A stretch of DNA of 20,364 nucleotides from Gammaproteobacteria bacterium (lineage in GTDB: Bacteria > Pseudomonadota > Gammaproteobacteria > Comchoanobacterales > Comchoanobacteraceae). The position numbers and the translations under genes were made by a program. The stretch lies in assembly GCA_029243665.1 (NCBI GenBank), contig JAQWRO010000029.1:1-20364 (forward strand). The letters are read 5' to 3'. Below are positions 6,949-14,609 of this stretch, piece by piece (positions within the stretch are counted from its first letter, which is position 1; each line of letters begins with the position of its first letter). The notes under the pieces are model-generated. The model saw only the letters and a program-made list of their open reading frames with translations. It was not told the DNA's origin and did no database searches.

Positions 6949-7136
6949 TCTTGAGGCCAATCGTGGTGGGATGATGAACTTTTTTGAATGTGGTCTCTTT
7001 TATTTGAGATGTCTTTACTCTTCTTTATTTCTTTCTTTTGAGAAGAACTTGATGTATTCGATTGATCAAAGGTCTGGAGGAAAGTATCCATGCCACTGAT
7101 AAATGACTTATTCATCTTTTTAAAAATTTTCTTCAT
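6945..7136 (-). CDS. Possible small hydrophilic protein, function unknown
   Basis: A 63-residue minus-strand frame fills most of the 278-bp gap between grxD and the large oxidoreductase. It starts MKKIFKKMNKSFISGMDTFL, then runs into a Ser/Lys/Asp-rich stretch ending HHDWPQD. AAAGG sits six bases before the ATG, a good ribosome site, which supports it over chance frames; the plus-strand frame at 6857-7099 is mostly grxD shadow. No signal peptide, membrane segment or known domain was recognised. The Lys/Ser-rich composition could also come from AT-rich noncoding DNA, so this is only a candidate. Confidence 0.42.
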   Translation of the reverse strand: MKKIFKKMNKSFISGMDTFLQTFDQSNTSSSSQKKEIKKSKDISNKRDHIQKSSSSHHDWPQD

Positions 7137-7226
7137 TGGAGACCTTTAATTTGGTTGCTAATGTTGAATCCTATTGTTGCAGTAATGATGGCTTTTTGCA
7201 AGTTTGCTTAGAAAGGATCAAAAGTT

Positions 7227-10200
7227 ATGAAATCTTTTGATGGGGATCATTTTCATTTTGATAAGCAAACGATTGCTTATCAATCATCCTATACACATGA
7301 AGGTTTGCTCGTTTTTGACGAAGCATTTAGACAAACTCTAAATCATCACCAACCATTGATTGAAGCTATTCGCAGAGGTGAGTGTGCTGATTCTGAAACG
7401 TTGATTGAATTATCATTGATTTTAGAAGCATGGCTTGCCGAGTTATTTGGTGTTAAAAAAGATTATGAAGCATGGCAAAAAAATTGGCAAAGACAAGACC
7501 CATTAAGTGCTTTAAAACAATTGTTTTTTAAAAAAGGTAGAAGACACACACTACCTGAGGAACAAATTGATGCTACTTGGTCATTGATTCCAGAGGTTAT
7601 AAGAAAAGGGATTAGTGCGGAAGGGGAGGTATATCTTGCAAAATATTATCAAGACCACCCTGATGAAACAGCTGATATCATTGTTTGGCTTTATGTGATT
7701 TGGAAAAAAGGCTTTGACTGGGGTGTCTTTTCTCTACCTGAAAAAAAAGATCATACAACATTGGTCAAACATGCAACAAAAGGTGATGATATTGTTGGTG
7801 TTGAAGAAAAGCCAAGAGATGGTTTTAATTGGACTGAAACACCTACTACAGAACGAGAAATTTATCATGAAGCTGATTACTGTATCTATTGTCATACATC
7901 TGATACAGATTTTTGTCGTTCAGGGTTTCCAGTTAAAAAAGGATTGCCAGAAATTAAACAAGATATTTTTAATGAGCATTTAACAGGGTGCCCATTAGAT
8001 GAAAAAATATCTGAAATGAATTGGTTAATGGCGCATGGTTCTCCATTGGCTGCTTTTATTATGGTCATGATTGATAACCCAATGGTCCCTGCAACTGGTC
8101 ATAGGATTTGTAATGAATGCATGCGTTCTTGTATCTATCAAAAACAAAGACCTGTCAATATCCCAAAAATTGAATCGTTTATTTTAGATCAAGTGCTGGC
8201 ACTGCCTTGGGGAGTTGAAATATATGATTTACTTTGTCGTTGGCATCCTTTGAGACCCACACAATGGATCATGCAACCACCGCAAAATAAAAACGTTTTC
8301 GTGATGGGTATGGGGCCTGCTGGTTTCTCATTGTCTAATCATTTGCTGATGGAAGGATGTGATGTGTTTGGTGCGGATGGTTTGAAAATAGATGCTATTC
8401 CAGATGACTGGGTTAATCAGCCAATCCAAAATTATAAAGCTATTTATGAAGCAGGGGAAGTTAGACAGTGTCGTGGTTTTGGTGGCGTAAGCGAATATGG
8501 CATTACTGCACGTTGGGATAAAAACTATCTGAAACTGATTCAAATTGCATTGCTTAGAAGACGATTTAAATTAAAGGGTAGCATTCGCTTTGGTGGGAAT
8601 GTTTCTGTAGAAAAAGTATGGGACTTAGGCTTTGATCATTTAACCATAGCGTTAGGTGCTGGTCTTCCACGTGGATTACCTATTCCCAATAGTTTGGCAC
8701 CTGGTATGCGTCAAGCCAACGATTTTTTAATGGCGCTGCATCAAGGTGCTTATCAAAAAATTACAGATTTGGAGGTAAGATTACCTGCGCTTGTTATTGG
8801 CAGTGGATTAACAGCAATTGATACGGCAACTGAATTACAAGCCTATTACATTCGTCAAATTGAACGGTTACGTATGCAGTGTCAATTTCTAAAGTCGCAA
8901 GGAGATTACGAACTTTGTGTGTCACAATTAACACCAACACAACAAGCAGTTTTACAAACGATGTTGACGCATGCGGAGCAAGCCGAAAAAATTAAGGCTG
9001 ATGCTAAGACAAGTGGCACTAAGCCATATTATGGTAAACTTATTCAGTCTTGGGGTGGCGTGTCTATTGTATATCGACGCTCTATGCAAGATTCACCTGC
9101 ATATCGACTCAATCCAGAGGAAATAGAGCAGGGCTTGAATGAAGGTATTTTATATAAATCACATTTAACGCCTTTAGAAGCAACCTTGGATGAAGACGGT
9201 CATGTTTCTGGCTTAGTTGTGAAACACACAGATAATTCAACCCAGGTTTTAGAAGCTGGTTCCATTTACGTGGCAACGGGTGCTGCACCAAATGTTGCTT
9301 ATACCTTTGAGCATCAAGGGACTTTTGAGAAGTCAGATGGGTTTTATGCAACCCATTTGATGCAAAATGGCAGTTTAGTTAAAGTAACGCCCGGGCAACA
9401 TTGTAAAGATGGAGATATAGCACCATTCACCAGTTATCTTAAAGAAGGTTATACCGTATCAGTTGTTGGTGATGGACAAAAAGCATTTCACGGCAGTGTG
9501 GTTCGTGCGATTGCATCTGCTAAAAGAGCATATGCTGATATTTTTTCAGTGATCAATGTCGGCAAGAAATCTATTCATTATGGTGAAGTGCTTAATTGGT
9601 TTGATTCAAAGTTGATTGCTATTGAGCCAGTTTTATCCGATTGGCAAAAAGTAACGATATATGCACCTAGTGTGGCTAACGCATGCCGTCCAGGCAATAT
9701 GCTTAGAGTTGAATCATCTAATTTTGAGTCAACTGTACAGTTTCCAGCAAGCGTTGATGGAGATAATTTAGTCTTCTATCAAAAAAATGCACCTGATTAT
9801 GAAAATATCAGTGTTATGGGGCCAAGTGGTGTAAGATTTTCAATGCCAAAAACTGAAAAAGCCAATGTTTTGATTGATGTGGATGAAAAGGGTCTTAATG
9901 CCAGTATTGCTTTGATTACCGCTTTAAAAGAATTAGCGCATGAAGTTTATGTTGTTGCAAGTGATGAAGTAATCACGTTGCTTAAATATCTGTTCAAAGA
10001 CATTGTTATACAGTCTCAACAAACCTCTGTGCCCAAGTTAGGCTTTACTCATGTTTGGGTTTTGGGTCACCCCAATCGTGTAAAGGCAATTGATGCGTTA
10101 AAGCAAGTGATTGGTGTGTTTAAAAATGATACTGTCTATACAGCAGCAACTTACGGCCCAATGCAATGTATGCTTAAAGGTGTCTGTGCGCAATGTTTGC

Positions 10201-10382
10201 AATGGCAGGTAGACCCTTTAACTGGTCGAAGAACTAAGGCAGTTTATGCTTGCTCATGGCAACATCAGCCCATGGATTTGGTTGATTGGGATCATGCTAA
10301 GTCAAGACAGTCATGGCATCCCATCGTTGATCAGGTCAATCAACTATGGTTTAAATCACAGAGAGGGAGACATATCTTATGA
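7227..10382 (+). CDS. Large GltD-like iron-sulfur flavoprotein with PyrK-like C-terminus
   Basis: A 1051-residue predicted cytoplasmic redox protein. Residues 1-210 are unrecognised and largely helical. Residues ~215-330 resemble the N-terminal iron-sulfur domain of GltD/dihydropyrimidine dehydrogenase: Cys219, 222, 230, 255, then CNECMRSC (Cys295, 298, 302) before RPVNIPKIE. An FAD-binding site follows (GMGPAG, 361-366), and an NAD(P)-site glycine motif (VIGSGLTAID, 523-532) with a helical insert at ~535-600; ATGAAPN (683-689) closes the flavin fold. Residues ~800-1051 look like a ferredoxin-reductase/PyrK unit with C-x5-C-x2-C-x18-C (981, 987, 990, 1009), a [2Fe-2S] pattern. It likely passes electrons between NAD(P)H and an unknown partner; no glutamate synthase large subunit is nearby, so glutamate synthesis is not implied. 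AAGGA nine bases upstream supports the start. The stop overlaps dedA as ATGA. Confidence 0.85.
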   Translation: MKSFDGDHFHFDKQTIAYQSSYTHEGLLVFDEAFRQTLNHHQPLIEAIRRGECADSETLIELSLILEAWLAELFGVKKDYEAWQKNWQRQDPLSALKQLFFKKGRRHTLPEEQIDATWSLIPEVIRKGISAEGEVYLAKYYQDHPDETADIIVWLYVIWKKGFDWGVFSLPEKKDHTTLVKHATKGDDIVGVEEKPRDGFNWTETPTTEREIYHEADYCIYCHTSDTDFCRSGFPVKKGLPEIKQDIFNEHLTGCPLDEKISEMNWLMAHGSPLAAFIMVMIDNPMVPATGHRICNECMRSCIYQKQRPVNIPKIESFILDQVLALPWGVEIYDLLCRWHPLRPTQWIMQPPQNKNVFVMGMGPAGFSLSNHLLMEGCDVFGADGLKIDAIPDDWVNQPIQNYKAIYEAGEVRQCRGFGGVSEYGITARWDKNYLKLIQIALLRRRFKLKGSIRFGGNVSVEKVWDLGFDHLTIALGAGLPRGLPIPNSLAPGMRQANDFLMALHQGAYQKITDLEVRLPALVIGSGLTAIDTATELQAYYIRQIERLRMQCQFLKSQGDYELCVSQLTPTQQAVLQTMLTHAEQAEKIKADAKTSGTKPYYGKLIQSWGGVSIVYRRSMQDSPAYRLNPEEIEQGLNEGILYKSHLTPLEATLDEDGHVSGLVVKHTDNSTQVLEAGSIYVATGAAPNVAYTFEHQGTFEKSDGFYATHLMQNGSLVKVTPGQHCKDGDIAPFTSYLKEGYTVSVVGDGQKAFHGSVVRAIASAKRAYADIFSVINVGKKSIHYGEVLNWFDSKLIAIEPVLSDWQKVTIYAPSVANACRPGNMLRVESSNFESTVQFPASVDGDNLVFYQKNAPDYENISVMGPSGVRFSMPKTEKANVLIDVDEKGLNASIALITALKELAHEVYVVASDEVITLLKYLFKDIVIQSQQTSVPKLGFTHVWVLGHPNRVKAIDALKQVIGVFKNDTVYTAATYGPMQCMLKGVCAQCLQWQVDPLTGRRTKAVYACSWQHQPMDLVDWDHAKSRQSWHPIVDQVNQLWFKSQRGRHIL

Positions 10383-11005
10383 TGGATTATATTTTTCACA
10401 TTGATAAATATTTATTTGAGCTGATACCTACTTGGGGTAACTATGTTTATTTAGTGGTAACCATGGTGGTTTTTTTAGAGTCTGCTTGCGTGTTAACACC
10501 ATTTTTACCTGGCGATGGCTTGTTGTTTATATTAGGTCTTTTTTCAGCGCAACAATTATTGAATATTGAGATTATTGTGCCACTTATTTTTCTGGCCACG
10601 CTGGTTGGTTATGCACTTAATTATATGTTAGGAAAGCGTTTAGGGATAAAAATTATGCCATGGCTAATAAAAAGAGGCTTAAAAAAGTCATTAGATGATT
10701 CAGAAGGCTATTATCAACGCTATGGTGTCAAAGCACTTGTTATTGCAAGATTCATTCCTATTGTAAGAACATTTATGCCGTTAATGATTGGCATTCTAGA
10801 TTTACCAAAAGCGACGTTTTGGATGGCAAATTTAATTGGGGCATCACTCTGGGTTGCTGTTATGATTGGCGCAGGGTGGTGCTTTGGCAAGCTTGGGATG
10901 GTAAATTCAAATATATCATTCGTTATCTTTGGTATTATGTTTATTAGTATCTTGCCGATCATCTTTGAATCTATCAAGATTTATTGGAAGAATCATTATG
11001 TTTAG
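10379..11005 (+). CDS. DedA-family membrane protein
   Basis: This 208-residue inner-membrane protein belongs to the DedA (SNARE-associated/VTT) family. Visible family marks are Glu34 in FLES, the re-entrant motif FLPGDGLLF (42-50, Asp46), and ARFIPIVRTFMPLMIG (123-138) with Arg124 and Arg130. Four to five hydrophobic helices surround them. Members flip or recycle lipid carriers such as undecaprenyl phosphate and support envelope integrity and proton-motive force. Two adjacent ATGs (10379, 10382) are possible starts; the first overlaps the preceding stop by four bases. The 3' end overlaps gpsA by eight bases, so the three genes form one transcript. The exact lipid substrate cannot be read from sequence. 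Confidence 0.93.
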   Translation: MMDYIFHIDKYLFELIPTWGNYVYLVVTMVVFLESACVLTPFLPGDGLLFILGLFSAQQLLNIEIIVPLIFLATLVGYALNYMLGKRLGIKIMPWLIKRGLKKSLDDSEGYYQRYGVKALVIARFIPIVRTFMPLMIGILDLPKATFWMANLIGASLWVAVMIGAGWCFGKLGMVNSNISFVIFGIMFISILPIIFESIKIYWKNHYV

Positions 11006-11954
11006 TATTATTGGTAATGGACACTGGGGTAGTGCAATTGCTGCGTATTTAGCAAAAACATATCCTGTGGAGTTGATTGGTCGACGTAAAAAGACTTTAC
11101 CCAGTGAGATAGTGTTGCCTCAAAAAACAAGTTTAGCTGAGGCAGCTTATGACCACTGGATATATGCAGGCCCAACTCAGGCTGCAACAAGTATTTTAAT
11201 GCCACACCTAGGGGATAAAAGTAGACCTAAAACGTGTATCATCGCTTCCAAAGGGCTGATTGAAAATGATACCGGTAATGTTATGACATTGGCCGATTAT
11301 CTTTCAACTCATATAGATCGAGTTGCGATGCTATCTGGTCCATCGTTTGCCAATGAGCTGATTGATGGCAAGCCAACATTTTTGGTTGGCGCAACGAAGG
11401 ATGTTGGTTTGGCAAATAATATGCAGGAGTGGTTTTCGAATGAGCCAATCCAGCTAAGTCTGAGTCAGGATGTGACAGGGGTGGCTTTTGCGGGTGCATT
11501 TAAAAATCCAATCGCTATTTTAGTAGGTTATCTAGATTGTTTATTTATGAGTGCCAATATGCGGTTTGCACTCATTACTTATGTCAATCAAGTTTTAAGT
11601 ACATTATTGCGCACCATTGGTGCAGATCCGGCAACTGCTTATGGTGTTGCTGGTCAGGGTGATCTTTGCATGACGTGTTCCGTAGACCAGTCTAGAAATC
11701 GTCAAATGGGGCAATTGCTTGCTAAAGGCTATTCTATGGATGATGCAAAGAAAGCTATCGGCTCAATGGTTGAAGGTTTATCATCGCTTAATTATCTTAA
11801 AGTCTTTTGTGATCAAAATAAGATCCAGGTGCCGCTGATAGCGCTCATAAGCGATTTGGTTTATGGTGATTTGCATCAAGATAAGTTGCTCAACCGTTTG
11901 ATATCAGTGATGCAGTCACCTGCTATTCGCATCCAGGAAACCCTTGATACCTGA
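10998..11954 (+). CDS. gpsA: Glycerol-3-phosphate dehydrogenase (NAD(P)+), divergent
   Basis: A 318-residue cytoplasmic enzyme that makes sn-glycerol 3-phosphate from dihydroxyacetone phosphate for phospholipid synthesis. The start at 10998 has GGAAG upstream and places the dinucleotide motif GNGHWG at residues 6-11; the longer frame from 10929 is inside dedA. SKG (84-86), SGPSFA (113-118), KN with putative catalytic Lys169, GADPATAYGVAGQGDL and QSRNRQMG are family marks. The segment after Lys169 departs from the usual signature: AFKNPI and DCLFMSAN replace the usual ALKN(I/V)xA and DGxGFGxN patterns. It overlaps dedA by eight bases, and its 3' end overlaps trmL convergently by 32 bases. The assignment is firm, but the altered loop may change kinetics or cofactor use. 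Confidence 0.9.
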   Translation: MFSIIGNGHWGSAIAAYLAKTYPVELIGRRKKTLPSEIVLPQKTSLAEAAYDHWIYAGPTQAATSILMPHLGDKSRPKTCIIASKGLIENDTGNVMTLADYLSTHIDRVAMLSGPSFANELIDGKPTFLVGATKDVGLANNMQEWFSNEPIQLSLSQDVTGVAFAGAFKNPIAILVGYLDCLFMSANMRFALITYVNQVLSTLLRTIGADPATAYGVAGQGDLCMTCSVDQSRNRQMGQLLAKGYSMDDAKKAIGSMVEGLSSLNYLKVFCDQNKIQVPLIALISDLVYGDLHQDKLLNRLISVMQSPAIRIQETLDT

Positions 11955-12426
11955 GCGTTTCATATAAAACAATTGCAACACTATTGGATAAATTTAGACT
12001 TCTCTGATGGTCTGCCATTGGGATGCGAGCACAATTGATTTCTGATTTGATGCTTTCTGGTAGCCCCCTTGTTTCTGGTCCAAAGATGAGCGCAATCGGT
12101 TGATGTAAATCATACGTATAAAAAGATTTAGTTGTCTTTGTTGTTAGTCCGATAGGAACGTGACTTTTGTTTTCTTCTCGCCAATGTGTCCAATCTTTGA
12201 AGCGTTTGATAGGGGTGAATTCATGATAATCTAGGCCGGCTCGAATAAGTTTCTTATCATCCATTGAAAACCCAAGGGGTTCAATTAGACAAAGCTCAGT
12301 ACCAGTATTAGCGCATAAGCGTACTATATTCCCTGTGTTGGCAGGTATTTCAGGTTGATATAGTACGACTTGGTTTTTAACTATTGAGTTCACGGAACCG
12401 CTGGTCACGACCATTTTCATACGCAT
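11923..12426 (-). CDS. trmL: tRNA (cytidine/uridine-2'-O-)-methyltransferase TrmL
   Basis: SPOUT-class methyltransferase, which 2'-O-methylates the wobble nucleotide of tRNA-Leu isoacceptors in E. coli. Family marks are YQPEIPANTGNIVRLCANTG near the N-terminus, IEPLGFSMDDKKLIRAGLDYHE, the knot motif IFGPETRGLP, and IPMADHQRSLNLSNSVAIVLYE at the C-terminus. The frame gives 167 residues from the ATG at 12426, about 17 longer at the N-terminus than usual. Other starts are ATG 12420 (best spaced from a GAGA), ATG 12414 and GTG 12393; all but the last lie well inside mlaA. The 5' end therefore overlaps mlaA by 17-50 nt, and the 3' end overlaps gpsA by 32 nt. It is the last gene of the kdsD-lptC-mlaA run. 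Confidence 0.93.
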   Translation of the reverse strand: MRMKMVVTSGSVNSIVKNQVVLYQPEIPANTGNIVRLCANTGTELCLIEPLGFSMDDKKLIRAGLDYHEFTPIKRFKDWTHWREENKSHVPIGLTTKTTKSFYTYDLHQPIALIFGPETRGLPESIKSEINCARIPMADHQRSLNLSNSVAIVLYETLRYQGFPGCE

Positions 12427-13081
12427 GTCTCATAGCGATGTAAGGGTCTACTTGTAGTAACATTAGTTGCTCATATTTAAGGGCATTTGCTCTGTTGTTA
12501 ACCAGGTTTAAAATAGCTAAAGTATTAGTTTGAGAGCTAGTTGAAGTCTGTGAACCATATTCCCCTTCTTGGTAGCTTGTATTATTGGTTATGATGTTTG
12601 TTGTAATATCGCCTAGGAAGTCTCTAACATTAGATGGTCCATAAAGAGGAATCATCAAGAATGGTGTGGAAGTATTATTGGTCCAGTAGGCAAAAGTCAT
12701 CCCCATGTCCTGTCGTCTCATAGGAATATCTAAAGCTTCGTCAGCGAAGTCAAAGAATCCAAAGACACCAATTGTTGTATTTGCAACCATTCTTTCCATG
12801 TCATCAAAAGCTTTATCAAATTTTAATTGCAATAAATCATTAAAAGCTCTCAATGGCTCACTTAAGTTGTTAAAAAAGTTTGTGATCATTGATCTGCCAT
12901 CAGCGTGTACGACAGCAACATAGCCTTTTGCGACAGGTTTCGCAATGTAATGATCTAGGGTGTCATTAAAAGAAAAGACCGTGCGGTTGAATGGTTCGAG
13001 TGGATCGTCTGGGTTGTCTGAGCTACAGCCAGGAAAAAGGGTTAATAGCCCACAAATTATGCCAAATTTTAGTACTTTCAT
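12377..13081 (-). CDS. mlaA: MlaA outer-membrane lipoprotein
   Basis: A 234-residue lipoprotein of the VacJ/MlaA family. The signal peptide ends in the lipobox LFPGC (modified Cys19). It is followed by DDPLEPFNRTVFSFNDTLD, the family hallmark, then the helical ring region with NFFNNLSEPLRAFNDLLQ and a glycine/phenylalanine-rich segment (TTIGVFGFFDFADEA). MlaA forms a channel in the outer membrane that removes misplaced phospholipids from the outer leaflet and hands them to MlaC, which delivers them to MlaFEDB in the inner membrane; those genes lie divergently 1.5 kb away. The start is one base after the lptC stop, so the genes are co-transcribed. In E. coli mlaA is at a separate locus. Confidence 0.95.
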   Translation of the reverse strand: MKVLKFGIICGLLTLFPGCSSDNPDDPLEPFNRTVFSFNDTLDHYIAKPVAKGYVAVVHADGRSMITNFFNNLSEPLRAFNDLLQLKFDKAFDDMERMVANTTIGVFGFFDFADEALDIPMRRQDMGMTFAYWTNNTSTPFLMIPLYGPSNVRDFLGDITTNIITNNTSYQEGEYGSQTSTSSQTNTLAILNLVNNRANALKYEQLMLLQVDPYIAMRHAYENGRDQRFRELNS

Positions 13082-13082
13082 G

Positions 13083-13601
13083 CTAGCGATTATAAACTAA
13101 TTTACTTTGTTTTGGAATAATAAATTTATTATTAAGTTGATCAAAAATAAAATCATATCCAGTTAAAACCTGGTTGTTATTTCTTAATACTGTAAATCCT
13201 TTGGTTTCATAGGCTTCTATATTCTTTCGAATAATTAAATGGTCAGTTTTGAGTTCTGACATGTTTGGGTCAGAAGATTTTCTTGTGACGTTGTCAAATA
13301 ATTCCATGATGTTATTGTCTTGCCTGATGATGCCTAAGTCTGCTTCAGTAGTTGTCTTATTTTGATCGGAAACATCTTCATTAATAATAGGGTTTCTTGC
13401 TTGCCAGAAATTTTTATCAAGCTCGGTTATCGAGGTTGCTTTAAATTGAACTGATTTAGTTTTGGATAGTTTTACGTAGTTGAAATCCTCAAACGTTGTT
13501 TTATGATAAAAACTTTTCTTTGTGTTGAAAGCATTAATGGATATAAAGAAAGGAAGTAGCGTGGCAATTAATAGAAGAATGGCTAAAGATTTTCTGAGCA
13601 T
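13083..13601 (-). CDS. lptC: LPS export protein LptC
   Basis: A 172-residue protein with one N-terminal transmembrane helix (residues ~3-24, no signal cleavage site seen) and a periplasmic beta-rich domain ending TDHLIIRKNIEAYETKGFTV, then VLTGYDFIFDQLNNKFIIP. That end fits the LptC pattern of repeated strands with a final ITGxGxxxD-type segment. LptC links the LptBFG transporter to the LptA bridge that moves lipopolysaccharide across the periplasm. The sequence is divergent and the call leans on position: it overlaps the kdsD 3' end by 19 nt, as the E. coli kdsD-kdsC-lptC order predicts apart from the missing kdsC. lptA and lptB do not follow; mlaA does. Confidence 0.78.
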   Translation of the reverse strand: MLRKSLAILLLIATLLPFFISINAFNTKKSFYHKTTFEDFNYVKLSKTKSVQFKATSITELDKNFWQARNPIINEDVSDQNKTTTEADLGIIRQDNNIMELFDNVTRKSSDPNMSELKTDHLIIRKNIEAYETKGFTVLRNNNQVLTGYDFIFDQLNNKFIIPKQSKLVYNR

Positions 13602-14575
13602 TTCAATGACCTCAAAACATCATGAATATGTACCAAGCCAAGCCAGTCACTATGTTTGTTTTGAACAATTAAAGCAGTTATTTTATATGTTTGCATTTTT
13701 TTTAATGCGTCCATAACAAGCGTCTGTTGCGTACAGGTTTGGAAGCTTGTTTTAGCAAAAGTTTTAAGTGGTTTTTGAAGGTTATTTGGTTGGTCTAGAG
13801 CTCTTCTAAGGTCGCCATCGGTAAAGATGCCATATAATTTTTGTTGGTTGTCCAGGAGCATGATTGAACCACAGTGTCCGGAGGTAATGGCTGGTAGGGC
13901 ATCTATGAGTGGTGTTTCTAAAGAAGTGACTGGTAAATCATTTTTTGTTCTCATGATTGATTCAACTGTCATAAACATATCTCTCCCTATTTGACCACCG
14001 GGGTGATTGGTTGAAAAATGATTTGCATTGATTTCATTCACTTTACAATAGCTCATGGCTAAAGTGTTAATGATGTGCATCATTAGGACGTTACTATGTG
14101 TTGGAACACAATGTAATGGAGATGCTTCTTGAGATTTATTCATAGGAATATCAATGTTAACATCTACTTTTTTTCCAACATTGGATTCGCGATTGCTTGA
14201 GATTAAGATTGAGGGAATATTTATATGGTTGGCTAGAAATAAATGTTCCTCACCATTGCCTGAAAAACTAATCATAACAAAAACATCATGTTTACGATCA
14301 ATGATGCCCATGTCCCCATGAAGGGCTTCATTGGCATGTAAAAATTGACATTTTATCCCTAGGCTTGAAAACAGTGCAGCTGCATAATTAGCAATATAAC
14401 CAGTTTTACCAAGTCCACAAAAAATAATTTTACCTTTGCATTCAGTAAGAAGATCTGTTGCGCGTTCAAAATCATCAGCTATATGATCATTTAGATTTAC
14501 AAATAAAGATTTAATTTCCAAAAAGTTTGTGTCTAACAAATGTTTGGTTTTTGATGTCGATAGAATACTTGCCAT
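13583..14575 (-). CDS. kdsD: Arabinose-5-phosphate isomerase (SIS plus two CBS domains)
   Basis: 330 residues from the ATG at 14575. The same frame stays open to 15124, but that part is only the shadow of mlaF. D-arabinose 5-phosphate isomerase converts ribulose 5-phosphate to arabinose 5-phosphate, the first step to Kdo for lipopolysaccharide. The SIS domain (about 1-195) has GLGKTGYIANYAAA, HANEALHGDMGII, the SFSGNGEE phosphate loop, PTHSN and HPGGQIGR; two CBS domains follow (VESIMRT onward, with GIFTDGDLRRAL). Length is the family norm (E. coli KdsD 328). The phosphate loop differs from the usual SNSGES form. It is divergent from mlaF with only 34 bp between starts, as with yrbG/mlaF in E. 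coli, and overlaps lptC by 19 nt. GutQ/KpsF paralogs are alternatives. Confidence 0.88.
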   Translation of the reverse strand: MASILSTSKTKHLLDTNFLEIKSLFVNLNDHIADDFERATDLLTECKGKIIFCGLGKTGYIANYAAALFSSLGIKCQFLHANEALHGDMGIIDRKHDVFVMISFSGNGEEHLFLANHINIPSILISSNRESNVGKKVDVNIDIPMNKSQEASPLHCVPTHSNVLMMHIINTLAMSYCKVNEINANHFSTNHPGGQIGRDMFMTVESIMRTKNDLPVTSLETPLIDALPAITSGHCGSIMLLDNQQKLYGIFTDGDLRRALDQPNNLQKPLKTFAKTSFQTCTQQTLVMDALKKMQTYKITALIVQNKHSDWLGLVHIHDVLRSLKCSENL

Positions 14576-14578
14576 AAT
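14551..14578 (+). promoter_or_regulatory. Candidate promoter for the mla operon
   Basis: TTGATG (14551-14556) and CATAAT (14573-14578) are separated by 16 bases. They match four and five consensus bases, predicting a start near 14585 and a leader of about 25 nt to the mlaF ATG. The element lies over the first codons of divergent kdsD, so the two units would interfere. No equally good minus-strand promoter was seen; TTGTTT and CATAAC, 18 bases apart, upstream of kdsD are weaker. Confidence 0.38.
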
Positions 14579-14609
14579 CAATTTAAATAAGTTATGCTCA
14601 CAGAGTGTT

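Noticed and set aside
6857..7099. Plus-strand frame of 80 codons
   Set aside because: Its first third is the grxD coding region in another frame and the rest shows no ribosome site or domain.
7227..10382. Naming the large oxidoreductase as glutamate synthase small subunit
   Set aside because: The core is GltD-like, but there is no large subunit nearby and the extra N- and C-terminal domains do not belong to GltD.
10929..10997. Upstream start for gpsA at 10929
   Set aside because: It is inside dedA in another frame and would put unrelated residues before the N-terminal Rossmann strand.
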